The notes under the pieces are model-generated. The model ran no database searches and was not told the origin of the DNA. It worked only from the letters and a program-made list of their open reading frames with translations. Below are positions 39,144 through 50,935 of a DNA stretch of 64,000 nt, one piece after another. The DNA comes from Desulfovibrionaceae bacterium. Lineage in GTDB: Bacteria > Desulfobacterota > Desulfovibrionia > Desulfovibrionales > Desulfovibrionaceae. Made by a program: the position numbers and the translations under genes. Where the stretch lies: positions 1 to 64,000 of the forward strand of contig WRIL01000002.1 in NCBI GenBank assembly GCA_009782775.1, given 5' to 3'. The first letter of the stretch is position 1. Each line of letters starts with the position of its first letter.

Positions 39144-39514
39144 TGCACGAAAGCGTCCTGGCCTCCTCTCTGCTGTCCATTGTGCTGGAGGAGGCCGAAA
39201 AATACGCCGGCGCAGGGGCACTGCGGGTTATTTCCATTGATCTGGAACTGGGCCTGTTCTCCTGTGTGGAAGAGCAAACCCTGCAAGGCTGCTTCGCGCT
39301 TCTGGCCGAAGACAGCGCCGCCCGGGGAGCCCGCCTGAATGCGCGCCGCCGTCCGCTCCCCGGCCTCTGCGCAGGCTGCGGGGCGGAGCTGGAAATCCGC
39401 CGGAGGGATTTTGCCTGTCCGCGCTGCGGAAGCCGGCAGGTGGACTGGAAAGATGACGGCCATGCCATGCGGATTACGGGTATTGAGGTAAGTGAAAACC
39501 GAGGTGTCCAATGA
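39143..39514 (+). CDS. hypA: Hydrogenase nickel incorporation protein HypA
   Basis: MHESVLASSLLSIVLEEAEKYAG; zinc motif CAGCGAELEIRRRDFACPRCGS. ATG at 39143 in TGATG overlap with cooH; the ORF-track start at 39020 is too early. Confidence 0.94.
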   Translation: MHESVLASSLLSIVLEEAEKYAGAGALRVISIDLELGLFSCVEEQTLQGCFALLAEDSAARGARLNARRRPLPGLCAGCGAELEIRRRDFACPRCGSRQVDWKDDGHAMRITGIEVSENRGVQ

Positions 39515-40077
39515 ATTGGGAAGATTTCTCCATATATGCCGATGGCAGGCTGTGCAAGGGCTGCCTGAAGTGTGAACTTTCCTGCATCGTCGCGCATCAC
39601 GAGGGGATGACCCTCAAGGACGCGATTAAGGAGCGCAAGCATCTGCAACCCCGCGTGCATGTGGTGAAAAGCGGGGATGTGAAGATGCCGGTGCAGTGCC
39701 GACACTGCGAAGAGGCCCCCTGCGTACAGGCTTGTCCCACGCAGGCCATGTCCCAAGGGGAACGCGGCGAGATCCTCCTGTTGCAGGAATACTGCGCCGG
39801 CTGCGGCCTGTGCGTGATGGCCTGTCCTTTTGGGGCGGTCAGTCTGTCCTATGATGCCCACGTCCACAGCGGGTTTACCGAGCCGCACAAGGTCGCGGCC
39901 AACTGCGATCTCTGCCGGGAATGGCGGGCCAGGGAAGGCAAGGAAGTAACTGCCTGCATGGAATGCTGCCCGGCCCAAGTATTTCACCTGGTGCGCACCA
40001 AGGATCTGCATGAGGCCCTGCGGCAGGGGATTTCACCGCTGGAAATGGCCTCCAGAAGTAGCTGTGCCAAGGAATAA
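39511..40077 (+). CDS. cooF: Polyferredoxin electron-transfer subunit, CooF-like
   Basis: CKGCLKCELSCIVAHH, CRHCEEAPCVQACPTQAM, CAGCGLCVMACPFGAV, CDLCREW; ATGA overlap with hypA. Confidence 0.9.
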   Translation: MNWEDFSIYADGRLCKGCLKCELSCIVAHHEGMTLKDAIKERKHLQPRVHVVKSGDVKMPVQCRHCEEAPCVQACPTQAMSQGERGEILLLQEYCAGCGLCVMACPFGAVSLSYDAHVHSGFTEPHKVAANCDLCREWRAREGKEVTACMECCPAQVFHLVRTKDLHEALRQGISPLEMASRSSCAKE

Positions 40078-40101
40078 AGTATAAAAACAGGAATAGCGAA
40101 T

Positions 40102-40272
40102 ATGAAATATTGCGGCACGCTGATTTCAGTATCGGACATGGCAAAGTCCAAAAATTTTTATGAAAAGGTAATGGAGCAAAAAGCCATAATGGATTTAGGC
40201 GTTCATGTGTCTTTTGAAAACGGCCTTTACATGCAATCCAAAACTCTCTTTTTTAGATTCCCCAATACATAA
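40102..40272 (+). pseudogene. N-terminal fragment of a VOC/glyoxalase-like gene (56 codons), overlapping the feoB 3' end
   Basis: MKYCGTLISVSDMAKSKNFYEKVMEQKAIMDLGVHVSFENGLYMQSKTLFFRFPNT*: VOC-like start, terminated well short of a full domain. Confidence 0.6.
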
Positions 40273-42493
40273 GCAGACTACGGGCGGCGGCCGCGGCTCC
40301 GCCCGCCAGCAGGGTATTGAAGAGCAGGCTGAAGACGGCCCAGCCGGCGTGTCCACTTTCCTGGCGCAACACGGCCAGGGTGGCGAAGCAGGGGGAATAG
40401 AGCAGCACGAAGATCATCAGGCCTGCGGCCGTGGCCCGGTTCCAGCCAGGATCCCGCTTCAGGCGTTGCTGGAGGGGGAGGGATCCGCCTGGGTCCGCGG
40501 CATCCAGGGAATAGGCGGTGCCAAGGGTGGAGACAATGACTTCCTTGGCCCCCAGGCCGCCCAGAAGGGCGATGTTGACGCGCCAGTCAAAGCCCAGGGG
40601 GGCGGTGAGCGGCTCCAGTCCCGCGCCCAGGCGTCCGGCCCAGGAGTGGGCTAGGGTCAGGCTGTTCAGTTCATTTTTGGCCTGGGTCAGTTCTTTTCGC
40701 AAGCGGGCGCGGGTTTCTTCCTCTTTTTCCGGGAGGGCGGAGCAGGTCTCCTCCAGGACGGCCAGGCGGACGGCGTAGGTGGCGGCGCTTTCTTCGGGCG
40801 GGGCCGGGTAGGTCATGCCGGCCCAGACCAGCACGGAGATGGCCAGGATTAAGGTTCCAGCCTTCTTGATGTAATGCCAGACCCGTTCCAGGGAGTGGAT
40901 CAGCACCCCGAAGAGCGTGGGCAGGCGGTAGGGCGGCAGTTCCATGACAAAGGGGGTGGGAGCGCCCCGGATCAGGGTGAGGCGCAGGATTTTGGCGGCC
41001 AGGAGGGCTGTGGTCCAGGCCAGGAGCGAGAGGATCAGCATGACCAGGGTGGCGTCTTCGGGGAAAAAGGCGGCGGTGAGCAGCAGGAAGAGAGGGAGCT
41101 TGGCCCCGCAGACCATGAGAGGCAGGGTCAGGATGGTGCCCAGTTTTTCGCGCGGGCTGCGCAGGGTGCGGGCGGCCAGGACGCCGGGCACGGCGCAGCC
41201 GCCGGCGATGCCCCCGGAAATGATGTAGGGCATGACCGAAGATCCGTGCAGGCCGAAGGCGCGAAAGATCCTGTCCAGCATGTAGGCGGCCCTGGCCATG
41301 TAGCCGCTGTCTTCCAGGATCGATATGAGTATAAAGATAATCAGGATGAGCGGCACAAAGCTCAGCACCCCCCCCACCCCGGCCAAGATGCCGGAAAGGA
41401 TCAGGGATTTCAGCGCCCCCTCGGGTAGATGCTCGGCCGCAGCTTCACGCAGCAGGGCGAAAAAATTTTCCAGCCAGCCGGTGGGGATCTGCCCCAGGCC
41501 GAAGGTGATTTTATACATGCCGTAAAGGGCGGCCAAGAGGAGGATCGGCCCCAGGAGGCGATGGGTGAGGATCTTGTCCAGGTTTTCGGAAAAACGCCGG
41601 CGTTGGCGCGGATCTTCTTTGCTGCGCAGCACTTCCCGGCGCAACAGGGAAGAGATGAATCCGTAGCGGTAATCGGCGATGAGGCTCTCGGGGTCGGTTC
41701 CAGAGGTAAGCTTGAGATGCCTCGCGGCTTCCGTGGTTTTGCTGCGGATTTCTTCGGCCAGGGCCGGGTTGCCCCTTTGCAGCAGGGTCAGGATCTCGGC
41801 GTCGTTTTCCAGGCATTTAACGGCGATCCAACGCCGGGGATAGGCGTCCGGAAAACCGGCGAGGGGAGCGGATTTTTCCAGGATCAGGCATAATTCTTCC
41901 AGCAGGGCGTCAAGGTCCGGACCGTAAGAAAGGATCAGAGGGGCTTTGCCTTTGCCAGCCCTGGAGGCTTCGGCCGCCAGCGCTCCGGCCTCCAGGGCTT
42001 CGTTCAGCCCTAGGCCTTGACGGGCCACGGTCGGGAACACCGGCAGTTCCAGAAGTTCGGAGAGGCGGGGGATGTTGATCTCCAGCCCCTGGGTCTGGGC
42101 CTCGTCATACATGTTGAGCGCCAGCACCAGAGGTAAGCCCAGTTCCATGATCTGCACGGCCAGGTAAAGGTGCCGTTCCAGGGCTCCGGCATTGAGCACG
42201 CCGATGACCGCATCCGGGGGGTCCAGGGTCAGGCCGCGCCTAGCGACCAGCTCATCCTGAGAATAGGCGGTCAGAGCATAGGCGCCGGGCAGATCCAGGA
42301 TACGGATGCGCTCCTTGCCCCGGGTTTTTGCGAATCCTTCCTTAATTTCCACGGTGATGCCCGGATAGTTGGCCACATGTTGGCGCGCGCCGGTGTAATG
42401 GTTAAAGACGGTGCTTTTGCCGGAATTGGGATTGCCGGCCAGGGCGATGGTCAAGGGCCTGGATTCGGCGGAGAAAAGTGCGCTCATGGGCAT
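40253..42493 (-). CDS. feoB: Ferrous iron transport protein B
   Basis: IALAGNPNSGKSTVFNHYTGARQHVANYPGITVE; RILDLPGAYALTAYSQDE; Gate motifs. Confidence 0.96.
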   Translation of the reverse strand: MPMSALFSAESRPLTIALAGNPNSGKSTVFNHYTGARQHVANYPGITVEIKEGFAKTRGKERIRILDLPGAYALTAYSQDELVARRGLTLDPPDAVIGVLNAGALERHLYLAVQIMELGLPLVLALNMYDEAQTQGLEINIPRLSELLELPVFPTVARQGLGLNEALEAGALAAEASRAGKGKAPLILSYGPDLDALLEELCLILEKSAPLAGFPDAYPRRWIAVKCLENDAEILTLLQRGNPALAEEIRSKTTEAARHLKLTSGTDPESLIADYRYGFISSLLRREVLRSKEDPRQRRRFSENLDKILTHRLLGPILLLAALYGMYKITFGLGQIPTGWLENFFALLREAAAEHLPEGALKSLILSGILAGVGGVLSFVPLILIIFILISILEDSGYMARAAYMLDRIFRAFGLHGSSVMPYIISGGIAGGCAVPGVLAARTLRSPREKLGTILTLPLMVCGAKLPLFLLLTAAFFPEDATLVMLILSLLAWTTALLAAKILRLTLIRGAPTPFVMELPPYRLPTLFGVLIHSLERVWHYIKKAGTLILAISVLVWAGMTYPAPPEESAATYAVRLAVLEETCSALPEKEEETRARLRKELTQAKNELNSLTLAHSWAGRLGAGLEPLTAPLGFDWRVNIALLGGLGAKEVIVSTLGTAYSLDAADPGGSLPLQQRLKRDPGWNRATAAGLMIFVLLYSPCFATLAVLRQESGHAGWAVFSLLFNTLLAGGAAAAARSLLMYWGI

Positions 42494-42497
42494 ATTA

Positions 42498-42734
42498 TCA
42501 CAGAGGTCGCACGCTGATTAAGTCGGCTTCGTTGTTGCGCAGGGAGAGGGTGAAACCGTTGAGGCGCAGAGCCACCGGATCCTGAAGCGGCGCCCGGCCC
42601 AGGACCTCCAGCTCAGCCCCTGGAATCAGCCCCAGGTCGCGCAGACGGCGGCCCAATTCTCCCTCGGTCCGAATGGCCACAATGATCGCTTTCCGCCCTG
42701 TCTGCATTTGACGTAATGATATTGTTCCGGACAT
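42498..42734 (-). CDS. feoA: Ferrous iron transport protein A
   Basis: 78-aa SH3-like FeoA (LGRRLRDLGLIPGAELEVLGRAPLQDPVALRLNGFTLSLRNNEADLI) upstream of feoB. Confidence 0.93.
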   Translation of the reverse strand: MSGTISLRQMQTGRKAIIVAIRTEGELGRRLRDLGLIPGAELEVLGRAPLQDPVALRLNGFTLSLRNNEADLISVRPL

Positions 42735-42760
42735 TTTCCCCTGTCTTGTTTTGCGGATTT

Positions 42761-42791
42761 ATTGATAATGAAAAAGATAATGATTGTCAAT
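42761..42791 (-). promoter_or_regulatory. Fur-box-like operator overlapping a putative sigma70 promoter for feoAB
   Basis: Minus strand ATTGACAATCATTATCTTTTTCATTATCAAT; TTGACA-N17-TATCAA fits -35/-10, about 28 bp upstream of the feoA start. Confidence 0.7.
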
Positions 42792-42866
42792 ATAAATTGA
42801 TGCGGGAGATGATCCGCGCTTGACTGTGCCCCCGGAGGAGTTACTTAAAGGAAATGGAGTAAGCAA

Positions 42867-43793
42867 ATGGGCGTCGAATACAAGGATTATTACAAACTCC
42901 TCGGGGTACCGCGCAACGCCGACAAAGAGGCTTTGGGCAAGGCCTTCAAGAAGCTGGCCCGCAAGCATCACCCAGACCTGAATGCTGGGGACAAGGAGGC
43001 GGAGGCCAGGTTCAAGGACATCAATGAAGCCTACGAAGTCCTGAAAGACGATGAAAAACGCCGGCTTTACGATCAACTGGGTCCCAACTGGCAGCATGGG
43101 CAGAATTTCCAGCGGCCGCCCGGTTTTGAGAATTTTCGCTTTTTCGGCGGGGCTCGCGGCGGCATGGACGGTTTCAGCGAGTTTTTTGAGACCCTTTTCG
43201 GCGGGGCCGGGCGCGGCCAGAATTTCGGCCCTGACCCCTTTGCCAAGTTCAGCCGCAAACATGCTGGTCCGGTCCAGGGCCAGGATGTAGAGGCGGAATT
43301 GAATCTGACCCTGAACGAGGCTTACCAGGGCGGACGCAAGACCATCTCCACCAGCGGCCGGGGCGGAAAATCCCTGCAGGTGAACATCCCGGCCGGCATC
43401 AGGGAAGGGGCGCGCATCCGCTTAGCCGGCCAGGGCGGCTCCGTTCCCGGTAAACCCTTCGGGGATCTCTACCTCCGGGTGAAATTGCTTCCGCACAAGG
43501 ATTTTACTCTGGATAATAACGACATCATCTATGAATTGAACATGGCCCCCTGGGAAGCGGCCTTGGGCGCGAAAATCCGTGTACCTACCCTGGACAAGGC
43601 CGTGGAATTGACCATCCCGCCGGGCAGCGGCAGCGGGCGCAAGTTCCGTCTGCGCGGCAAAGGCTTGGGAAGCGACGAAGAAAAAGGCGATCAGTATGTG
43701 CGCCTAAGTATCCGTATACCTGAACAGTTGAACCCGGAAGAAAAACTGCTCTGGGAAAAACTGGCCGAAATTTCCGATTTTAAGGCTAGGTAG
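42867..43793 (+). CDS. DnaJ-class co-chaperone, CbpA-like
   Basis: KDYYKLLGVPRNADKEALGKAFKKLARKHHPDLN; DnaJ C-terminal domain, no Zn finger. Confidence 0.93.
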   Translation: MGVEYKDYYKLLGVPRNADKEALGKAFKKLARKHHPDLNAGDKEAEARFKDINEAYEVLKDDEKRRLYDQLGPNWQHGQNFQRPPGFENFRFFGGARGGMDGFSEFFETLFGGAGRGQNFGPDPFAKFSRKHAGPVQGQDVEAELNLTLNEAYQGGRKTISTSGRGGKSLQVNIPAGIREGARIRLAGQGGSVPGKPFGDLYLRVKLLPHKDFTLDNNDIIYELNMAPWEAALGAKIRVPTLDKAVELTIPPGSGSGRKFRLRGKGLGSDEEKGDQYVRLSIRIPEQLNPEEKLLWEKLAEISDFKAR

Positions 43794-43806
43794 GGGAAAG
43801 CAAGAC

Positions 43807-46416
<2,610 letters not shown>

Positions 46417-46419
46417 TAT

Positions 46420-47703
46420 TCATTCACGTTGCTTGAAGATACGCGCCGTGGGATGCGCGCAGGCGAAATATCCCAGGGAGGAAAAGAGCACATTGTTGGA
46501 AAAACTGGTGCCTGACAAGGAGTCTTCCGCTAGGGAAAAGACCAGAAAATGCACCAGCAACGGCCCCAAAGCTCCCATGCCGCCTTGCTTCAGGGAGGCA
46601 AGCAGGGGATACACAAGGATAATCAGCAGCAAGCCAAGTCCGATCAGTCCCCGCTCTGTGAATGTTTGCAGAAACAGGTTGTGCGGGCCAAGCATATAAA
46701 CGGTGTCATTGTCAATTATATTCCGGCCGTATTTTGCGCATAATTCTTCATAGTGCTCTTGCACAAAACTCGGGTGGGTTGTTCTTTTAAAACTTCCAGG
46801 ACCGTTACCCAGCATAGGTGATTTCCAGGCCGAATGCCAGGCGCTTTCCCAGAGAGGGCGGCGTGACTTGAAGGTGGGGTCATTCCAGGGCGCGTTTACG
46901 GCCTGCCTGACACGGGCCAAGGCGGGGCTGTCGTAGAGGCCAAGAGTGGGGGGCAGGTGAATAACGGCCAAGAAAAGGCCCAGCCCGGCAACGGCACACA
47001 GAATGGCGGTCCTGTTCTTTAAGCGGAAAAAGAGGGTAGCGGTGACTCCGGCCAAGGCTGCGGCCAGGGCGGTGCGCGAATTGCTCAGCCAGAGCATGGT
47101 TATGGCCGCCAAGCTCCCGGCCAGGGCCGGGCCTTTGCCGTTCAGCCATTCCAATACGCGTCTGATGTGTCCTTTAAGGCTGTCCGTGGAAAAAAAGGCC
47201 GGGATCTTTGGCCGGTCCAATATCCGGGCCAGACCGGCAATGAGAGGCGCCGAAGCCATGTAGCCGAAGCCGTTGGGGTGGCCGTCGAATAGGCGCAGCC
47301 GCTCTCCCAGGAAAAGCTTTTCCGGCCCGAACAGGCCGAATCCCAGTCCGGCCAGGGCCAGCCCCAGGGACGTAAGCAGGGCGGCGGGCAAGAGGTTCAG
47401 ATGCGCCGGATATTTTGCGCGTAGGGCGTAATATATGGCCGTTCCGCTGAAAAAAGCCAGGATCATGTGTCGGTGTCTGCCGCCGCTGAACAGCATATAA
47501 AGAAAAAAAGCCAGGCAGATCCAACCGTAACCGGAGAGGCGGTTTTTTTCCGGCAGAAAAAAGCTACACAGGCCGATGCCCCCCAGGATTATAAGCGGGA
47601 CAATATCCCGTATGCCCACCAGGGGAAAAAGCAGGATCGTGGGGGTCAGCAACAGGACGACCTGCTTGAGGTAAGCGTATATGCGCCTGCGGCCGTGAAT
47701 CAT
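46420..47703 (-). CDS. O-antigen ligase / Wzy-like polytopic membrane protein
   Basis: Polytopic; GNGPGSFKRTTHPSFVQEHYEELCAKYG...LGPHNLFLQTFTERGLIGLGLLL. ATG 47703 (MIHGRRRIYAYL) preferred. Confidence 0.85.
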   Translation of the reverse strand: MIHGRRRIYAYLKQVVLLLTPTILLFPLVGIRDIVPLIILGGIGLCSFFLPEKNRLSGYGWICLAFFLYMLFSGGRHRHMILAFFSGTAIYYALRAKYPAHLNLLPAALLTSLGLALAGLGFGLFGPEKLFLGERLRLFDGHPNGFGYMASAPLIAGLARILDRPKIPAFFSTDSLKGHIRRVLEWLNGKGPALAGSLAAITMLWLSNSRTALAAALAGVTATLFFRLKNRTAILCAVAGLGLFLAVIHLPPTLGLYDSPALARVRQAVNAPWNDPTFKSRRPLWESAWHSAWKSPMLGNGPGSFKRTTHPSFVQEHYEELCAKYGRNIIDNDTVYMLGPHNLFLQTFTERGLIGLGLLLIILVYPLLASLKQGGMGALGPLLVHFLVFSLAEDSLSGTSFSNNVLFSSLGYFACAHPTARIFKQRE

Positions 47704-48665
47704 GCTGCCGCCCCGGAAGTTCTGCGCGTCCAGGCTATTATTTTTTTCAACACCCGTAATGTTTTTGCCTGTAGGTACAAGGCGATATTGATAAAAAACC
47801 ATATCGCCGCCATAAGGCGTTCCTTGCCGTTTTGCAGCACAACCAGATGTGCGTATTTATCGGTGTTCTCCTGCACATGGCGCGGGAGTTTTTTAAGGCC
47901 GACAACAACGTAAAAATGATTGCGTCGGCCGTAAATATCCTGTCCGCGCACAACGGCTCGCCGGATACCGGCGGCATCGGCATTGGCGACTATAGCCGAG
48001 TAACGAGGTTCCTGGGTGTCGGCGATGGCATTCATTTTTTTCATTATGGCTTCGGCGCCGCCGCAATAGCTGAAATGCCAGCCGCCATCCCTGACGTGCG
48101 GCCCGTCACAGAAGCGAAAATAGGAAGGCAGGCCTTTTAGAGTAACGTAACGCGCCAGATTCGTTGGTACATCCTGCGCTGGGTCAAGGAGATCCGCGAA
48201 GCGCCCCATGCGTGTTCCGCGCCATATCGTACGTTTCCAGTTACGCATGTTCAGAAAATAGTACATCATTTGTTGCTCAAAAACCTTGACGCCGGGAACA
48301 TCGCTCCAGACGGGGATCTTCTCCGGGTTCGGGATCTCGTCCACATCGGATACCAGCACCAGGTCGTCCGGTCGACAATCCGCAAGGCCAAGCATGATGG
48401 CATCACGCTGATGATGCTCAAAAAAATAGATTTTATCGGAACTGCCTACCTGTTGTGTCGGAAGTGATGAAACAATATGGATTATCTTGCATCTGAACCG
48501 GGCGAAGCGGGCTTGGTTTTCCGAATAAAAAAGAGGCTTATTCTTCCCATGGAACGTTACGGGCGATTCAACAAGAACAAATTTGTCCACAACATCATTC
48601 AGGGTATGCAGGCGAATTTCCAGAATGTCCAGCTCATTGAAGAATGTAAAGCAATCGTAGATCAT
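47700..48665 (-). CDS. Glycosyltransferase family 17-like protein
   Basis: MIYDCFTFFNELDILEIRLHTLNDVVDKFVLVESPVTFHGKNKPL; DLVLVSDVDEIPN. ATG 48665 overlaps the previous stop. Confidence 0.88.
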   Translation of the reverse strand: MIYDCFTFFNELDILEIRLHTLNDVVDKFVLVESPVTFHGKNKPLFYSENQARFARFRCKIIHIVSSLPTQQVGSSDKIYFFEHHQRDAIMLGLADCRPDDLVLVSDVDEIPNPEKIPVWSDVPGVKVFEQQMMYYFLNMRNWKRTIWRGTRMGRFADLLDPAQDVPTNLARYVTLKGLPSYFRFCDGPHVRDGGWHFSYCGGAEAIMKKMNAIADTQEPRYSAIVANADAAGIRRAVVRGQDIYGRRNHFYVVVGLKKLPRHVQENTDKYAHLVVLQNGKERLMAAIWFFINIALYLQAKTLRVLKKIIAWTRRTSGAAA

Positions 48666-49849
48666 TTGTGCCCTTTTATAGAATCCGCAAAGCGCAGGAT
48701 CAGTCTTCTTAATATGCGACGCAGTAAATAGCGCATACAAATTGATATATATAATGTAAATTTATGAAGTAAAATATATAACGCGCTGTTTTTGTATATG
48801 TCGCATATATCTATATATACATGCTCTATATGTGCTATCGCCCTCGCGTTGCTGTATGTCTCACGGGCAAAGCTCTCGCCCTGGGCCGCAAGGCGCTGCC
48901 GCAAGTCCGGTTCAGCAAAGAGCCGCTTCAATTGCCGCGCGTATTCCGCCTCATTTTCCGCCCACAGCCCGCCCGGTCCCATGGTCTCCTTGTGCGCGTT
49001 GGCGCGGGCGGCATGGGCGAGGCAGGGCAGTTTGTGCATCAGCGCCTCAATGAAAACATAGCCCAAGGTTTCACCGTCCTTTCTACCGTGCGCGAAAATG
49101 TCCAGTGTACGCAAAAAGGAGGAAATGGTTCTCCGGTCGGCGGTATGGGGAAGCTGAAGAAAGTTTTTCAGGCCCAGGCGTGCGGCCTGTTCCCCATATT
49201 GGGCGCTGCCGCCCAGGATGATAAACCAGGAATTGTCCCTGGCAAGGCTGGCGAAAGCCTCAAGCGGCACAGGGGAAAAGATGTTGTCGTCCGCGCGTTG
49301 ATGGAACCCGGCCACCAGGGCGTTTTGGGGAATGCCGAGAGATTCGCGTATACCAGGGGCATCGGCGGGCTCTTCAACGCCGATGGCAACCACGGAACTG
49401 CGGCGCCGGCTTCCGCCCTGGGCAATCCAGCGCTTCCGCCACCAGGAACTCAGATGAAAAGTGTGATGCACATTCAGGCTGAAATCCACGCCGCTGTCAT
49501 AGGTAACGCACTGCGCCACGGGTTTGCGGAAGAGATAGTAAGGCCATTCCCGCCGTCCGGCAATGGCTGTCTGGATGATGTCATAGCGGCTTTCGTCGAA
49601 CTTTTTGAATAAATCCGTATTAACCCATTCGCCGCGGGAAGCGGTTTTGTCTTCCGCGGCGACCCGCACCAGACGCACACCATGCGACAAAAGAAATTTC
49701 TCCCGGTCCGGATCGCTTTTTCCTGTATAAAAATAGGTCGCCTCAAAGGCGTCTTTGTTCAAACAGGCGGCCACGCTCTGCAACCAGCGCTCCGTGCCGC
49801 CGGAAGCCAGTCCGTTGAATTTGATGAAAGCGATACGGATTTTAGGCAT
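48662..49849 (-). CDS. Glycosyltransferase, GT4/GT1-like (GT-B)
   Basis: IAFIKFNGLASGGTERWLQSVAACLNKD; FAHGRKDGETLGYVFIEALMHKLPCLAHA. Confidence 0.88.
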   Translation of the reverse strand: MPKIRIAFIKFNGLASGGTERWLQSVAACLNKDAFEATYFYTGKSDPDREKFLLSHGVRLVRVAAEDKTASRGEWVNTDLFKKFDESRYDIIQTAIAGRREWPYYLFRKPVAQCVTYDSGVDFSLNVHHTFHLSSWWRKRWIAQGGSRRRSSVVAIGVEEPADAPGIRESLGIPQNALVAGFHQRADDNIFSPVPLEAFASLARDNSWFIILGGSAQYGEQAARLGLKNFLQLPHTADRRTISSFLRTLDIFAHGRKDGETLGYVFIEALMHKLPCLAHAARANAHKETMGPGGLWAENEAEYARQLKRLFAEPDLRQRLAAQGESFARETYSNARAIAHIEHVYIDICDIYKNSALYILLHKFTLYISICMRYLLRRILRRLILRFADSIKGHK

Positions 49850-50012
49850 TGGTCAATTTGAATATGTCGGATTTTTTAAGAATGGCCTTCTCGCGGTGTT
49901 TTTGCATGACCTTGGACACAGCAAATTTAGGTTAGCGGATCACGCAGGTATCGGTTGATGGGATTCATGGTATTCTTTAGAGTTCATTCGGTCAAGCCAT
50001 AAAGCCCTTGAC

Positions 50013-50894
50013 ATGGGAGGGTTAATACATGAAATTTTAAAGATGCGTCGCCACCCTCTTGTGCATCTTGAAATGCACATAACCCATGCCTGTAACCTGG
50101 GTTGTAAATACTGTTCGCATTATTGCGATTTCGGGTATGCCGGCGAAGTGTCCTATGTCCAGGGCGAGGAATGGCTGCGCGCCTGGGCGGAGCGGCTGGC
50201 CCCGGAAAATTTTCGCCTGCTCGGGGGAGAACCGCTGCTGCATAAGGATGCGGCGAAATATGTACGGCTCTGCGCGGAGTTATTTTCCGAGGCCAAAAGG
50301 GATCTGGTCACTAACGGGCTTTTGCTGCGCAAGCGCGAGGATCTTCTTGCGGTGCTCATGGAAACCGGCACTAGGCTGAGCTTTACCCTGCACCCGCTCG
50401 TCTCCGGAAAACAGGAGGACGTGGTAAACGATGCGCTGGATCTGGCGTATCAATATAAAAAGAAAGGACTCCGGCTGCATGTTTCAAAAAGGACGGACAA
50501 GTGGATGAAAGGCTACCGGGGGGAAGGGGTCGCCATCCTGCCGTTCACGGATGGCGCTCCGGAGAGGAGTTTTCAGAGCTGCGGCAGCGCCATATGCAAG
50601 ACCCTGCACCAGGGCAAACTTTGGAAATGCCCCCCCTTGGCCTACTTGCCCTTGATCGCGGAGCAACTAGAAACGAAAGAGTCCTGGGAACCTTACCTGC
50701 GCTATGAACCTCTGGGGATTGACGCCTCCGACGAAGCTGTAGCCGCTTTTATCAAAGGGGACAGCCGGTTTTGCGATATGTGTCCAGCGCAGCCGCAGAT
50801 TGTCTCAGTGGAAGGCATTATCCCCCATAAAAGCAGGGGGGCGCGCTACCTGAAAAAGAATCTTAAGAAGGCCGTGGCCTTTTTCGCCGAGTGA
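50013..50894 (+). CDS. Radical SAM protein with C-terminal Cys-rich (SPASM-like) region
   Basis: HITHACNLGCKYCSHYCDFG (CxxxCxxC), LLGGEPLLHKD; later Cys residues SCGSAIC, KCPP, FCDMC. Confidence 0.88.
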   Translation: MGGLIHEILKMRRHPLVHLEMHITHACNLGCKYCSHYCDFGYAGEVSYVQGEEWLRAWAERLAPENFRLLGGEPLLHKDAAKYVRLCAELFSEAKRDLVTNGLLLRKREDLLAVLMETGTRLSFTLHPLVSGKQEDVVNDALDLAYQYKKKGLRLHVSKRTDKWMKGYRGEGVAILPFTDGAPERSFQSCGSAICKTLHQGKLWKCPPLAYLPLIAEQLETKESWEPYLRYEPLGIDASDEAVAAFIKGDSRFCDMCPAQPQIVSVEGIIPHKSRGARYLKKNLKKAVAFFAE

Positions 50895-50901
50895 GCCACA
50901 A

Positions 50902-50935
50902 GCGGCGGCTACGCCGCCGCGCCGCCCTCACGGGC
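50902..50935. repeat. REP-like double-hairpin GC element, copy B
   Basis: GCGGCGgctaCGCCGC-CGC-GCCGCCctcacGGGC; near-identical to copy A, between convergent genes. Confidence 0.65.

Noticed and set aside
40874-41428. 184-aa plus-strand ORF rich in G/Q/D opposite feoB
   Set aside because: Antisense to a conserved FeoB; repetitive composition is a frame artefact.
48821-49612. 263-aa plus-strand ORF opposite the GT4-like gene
   Set aside because: Antisense; the minus strand shows glycosyltransferase motifs.
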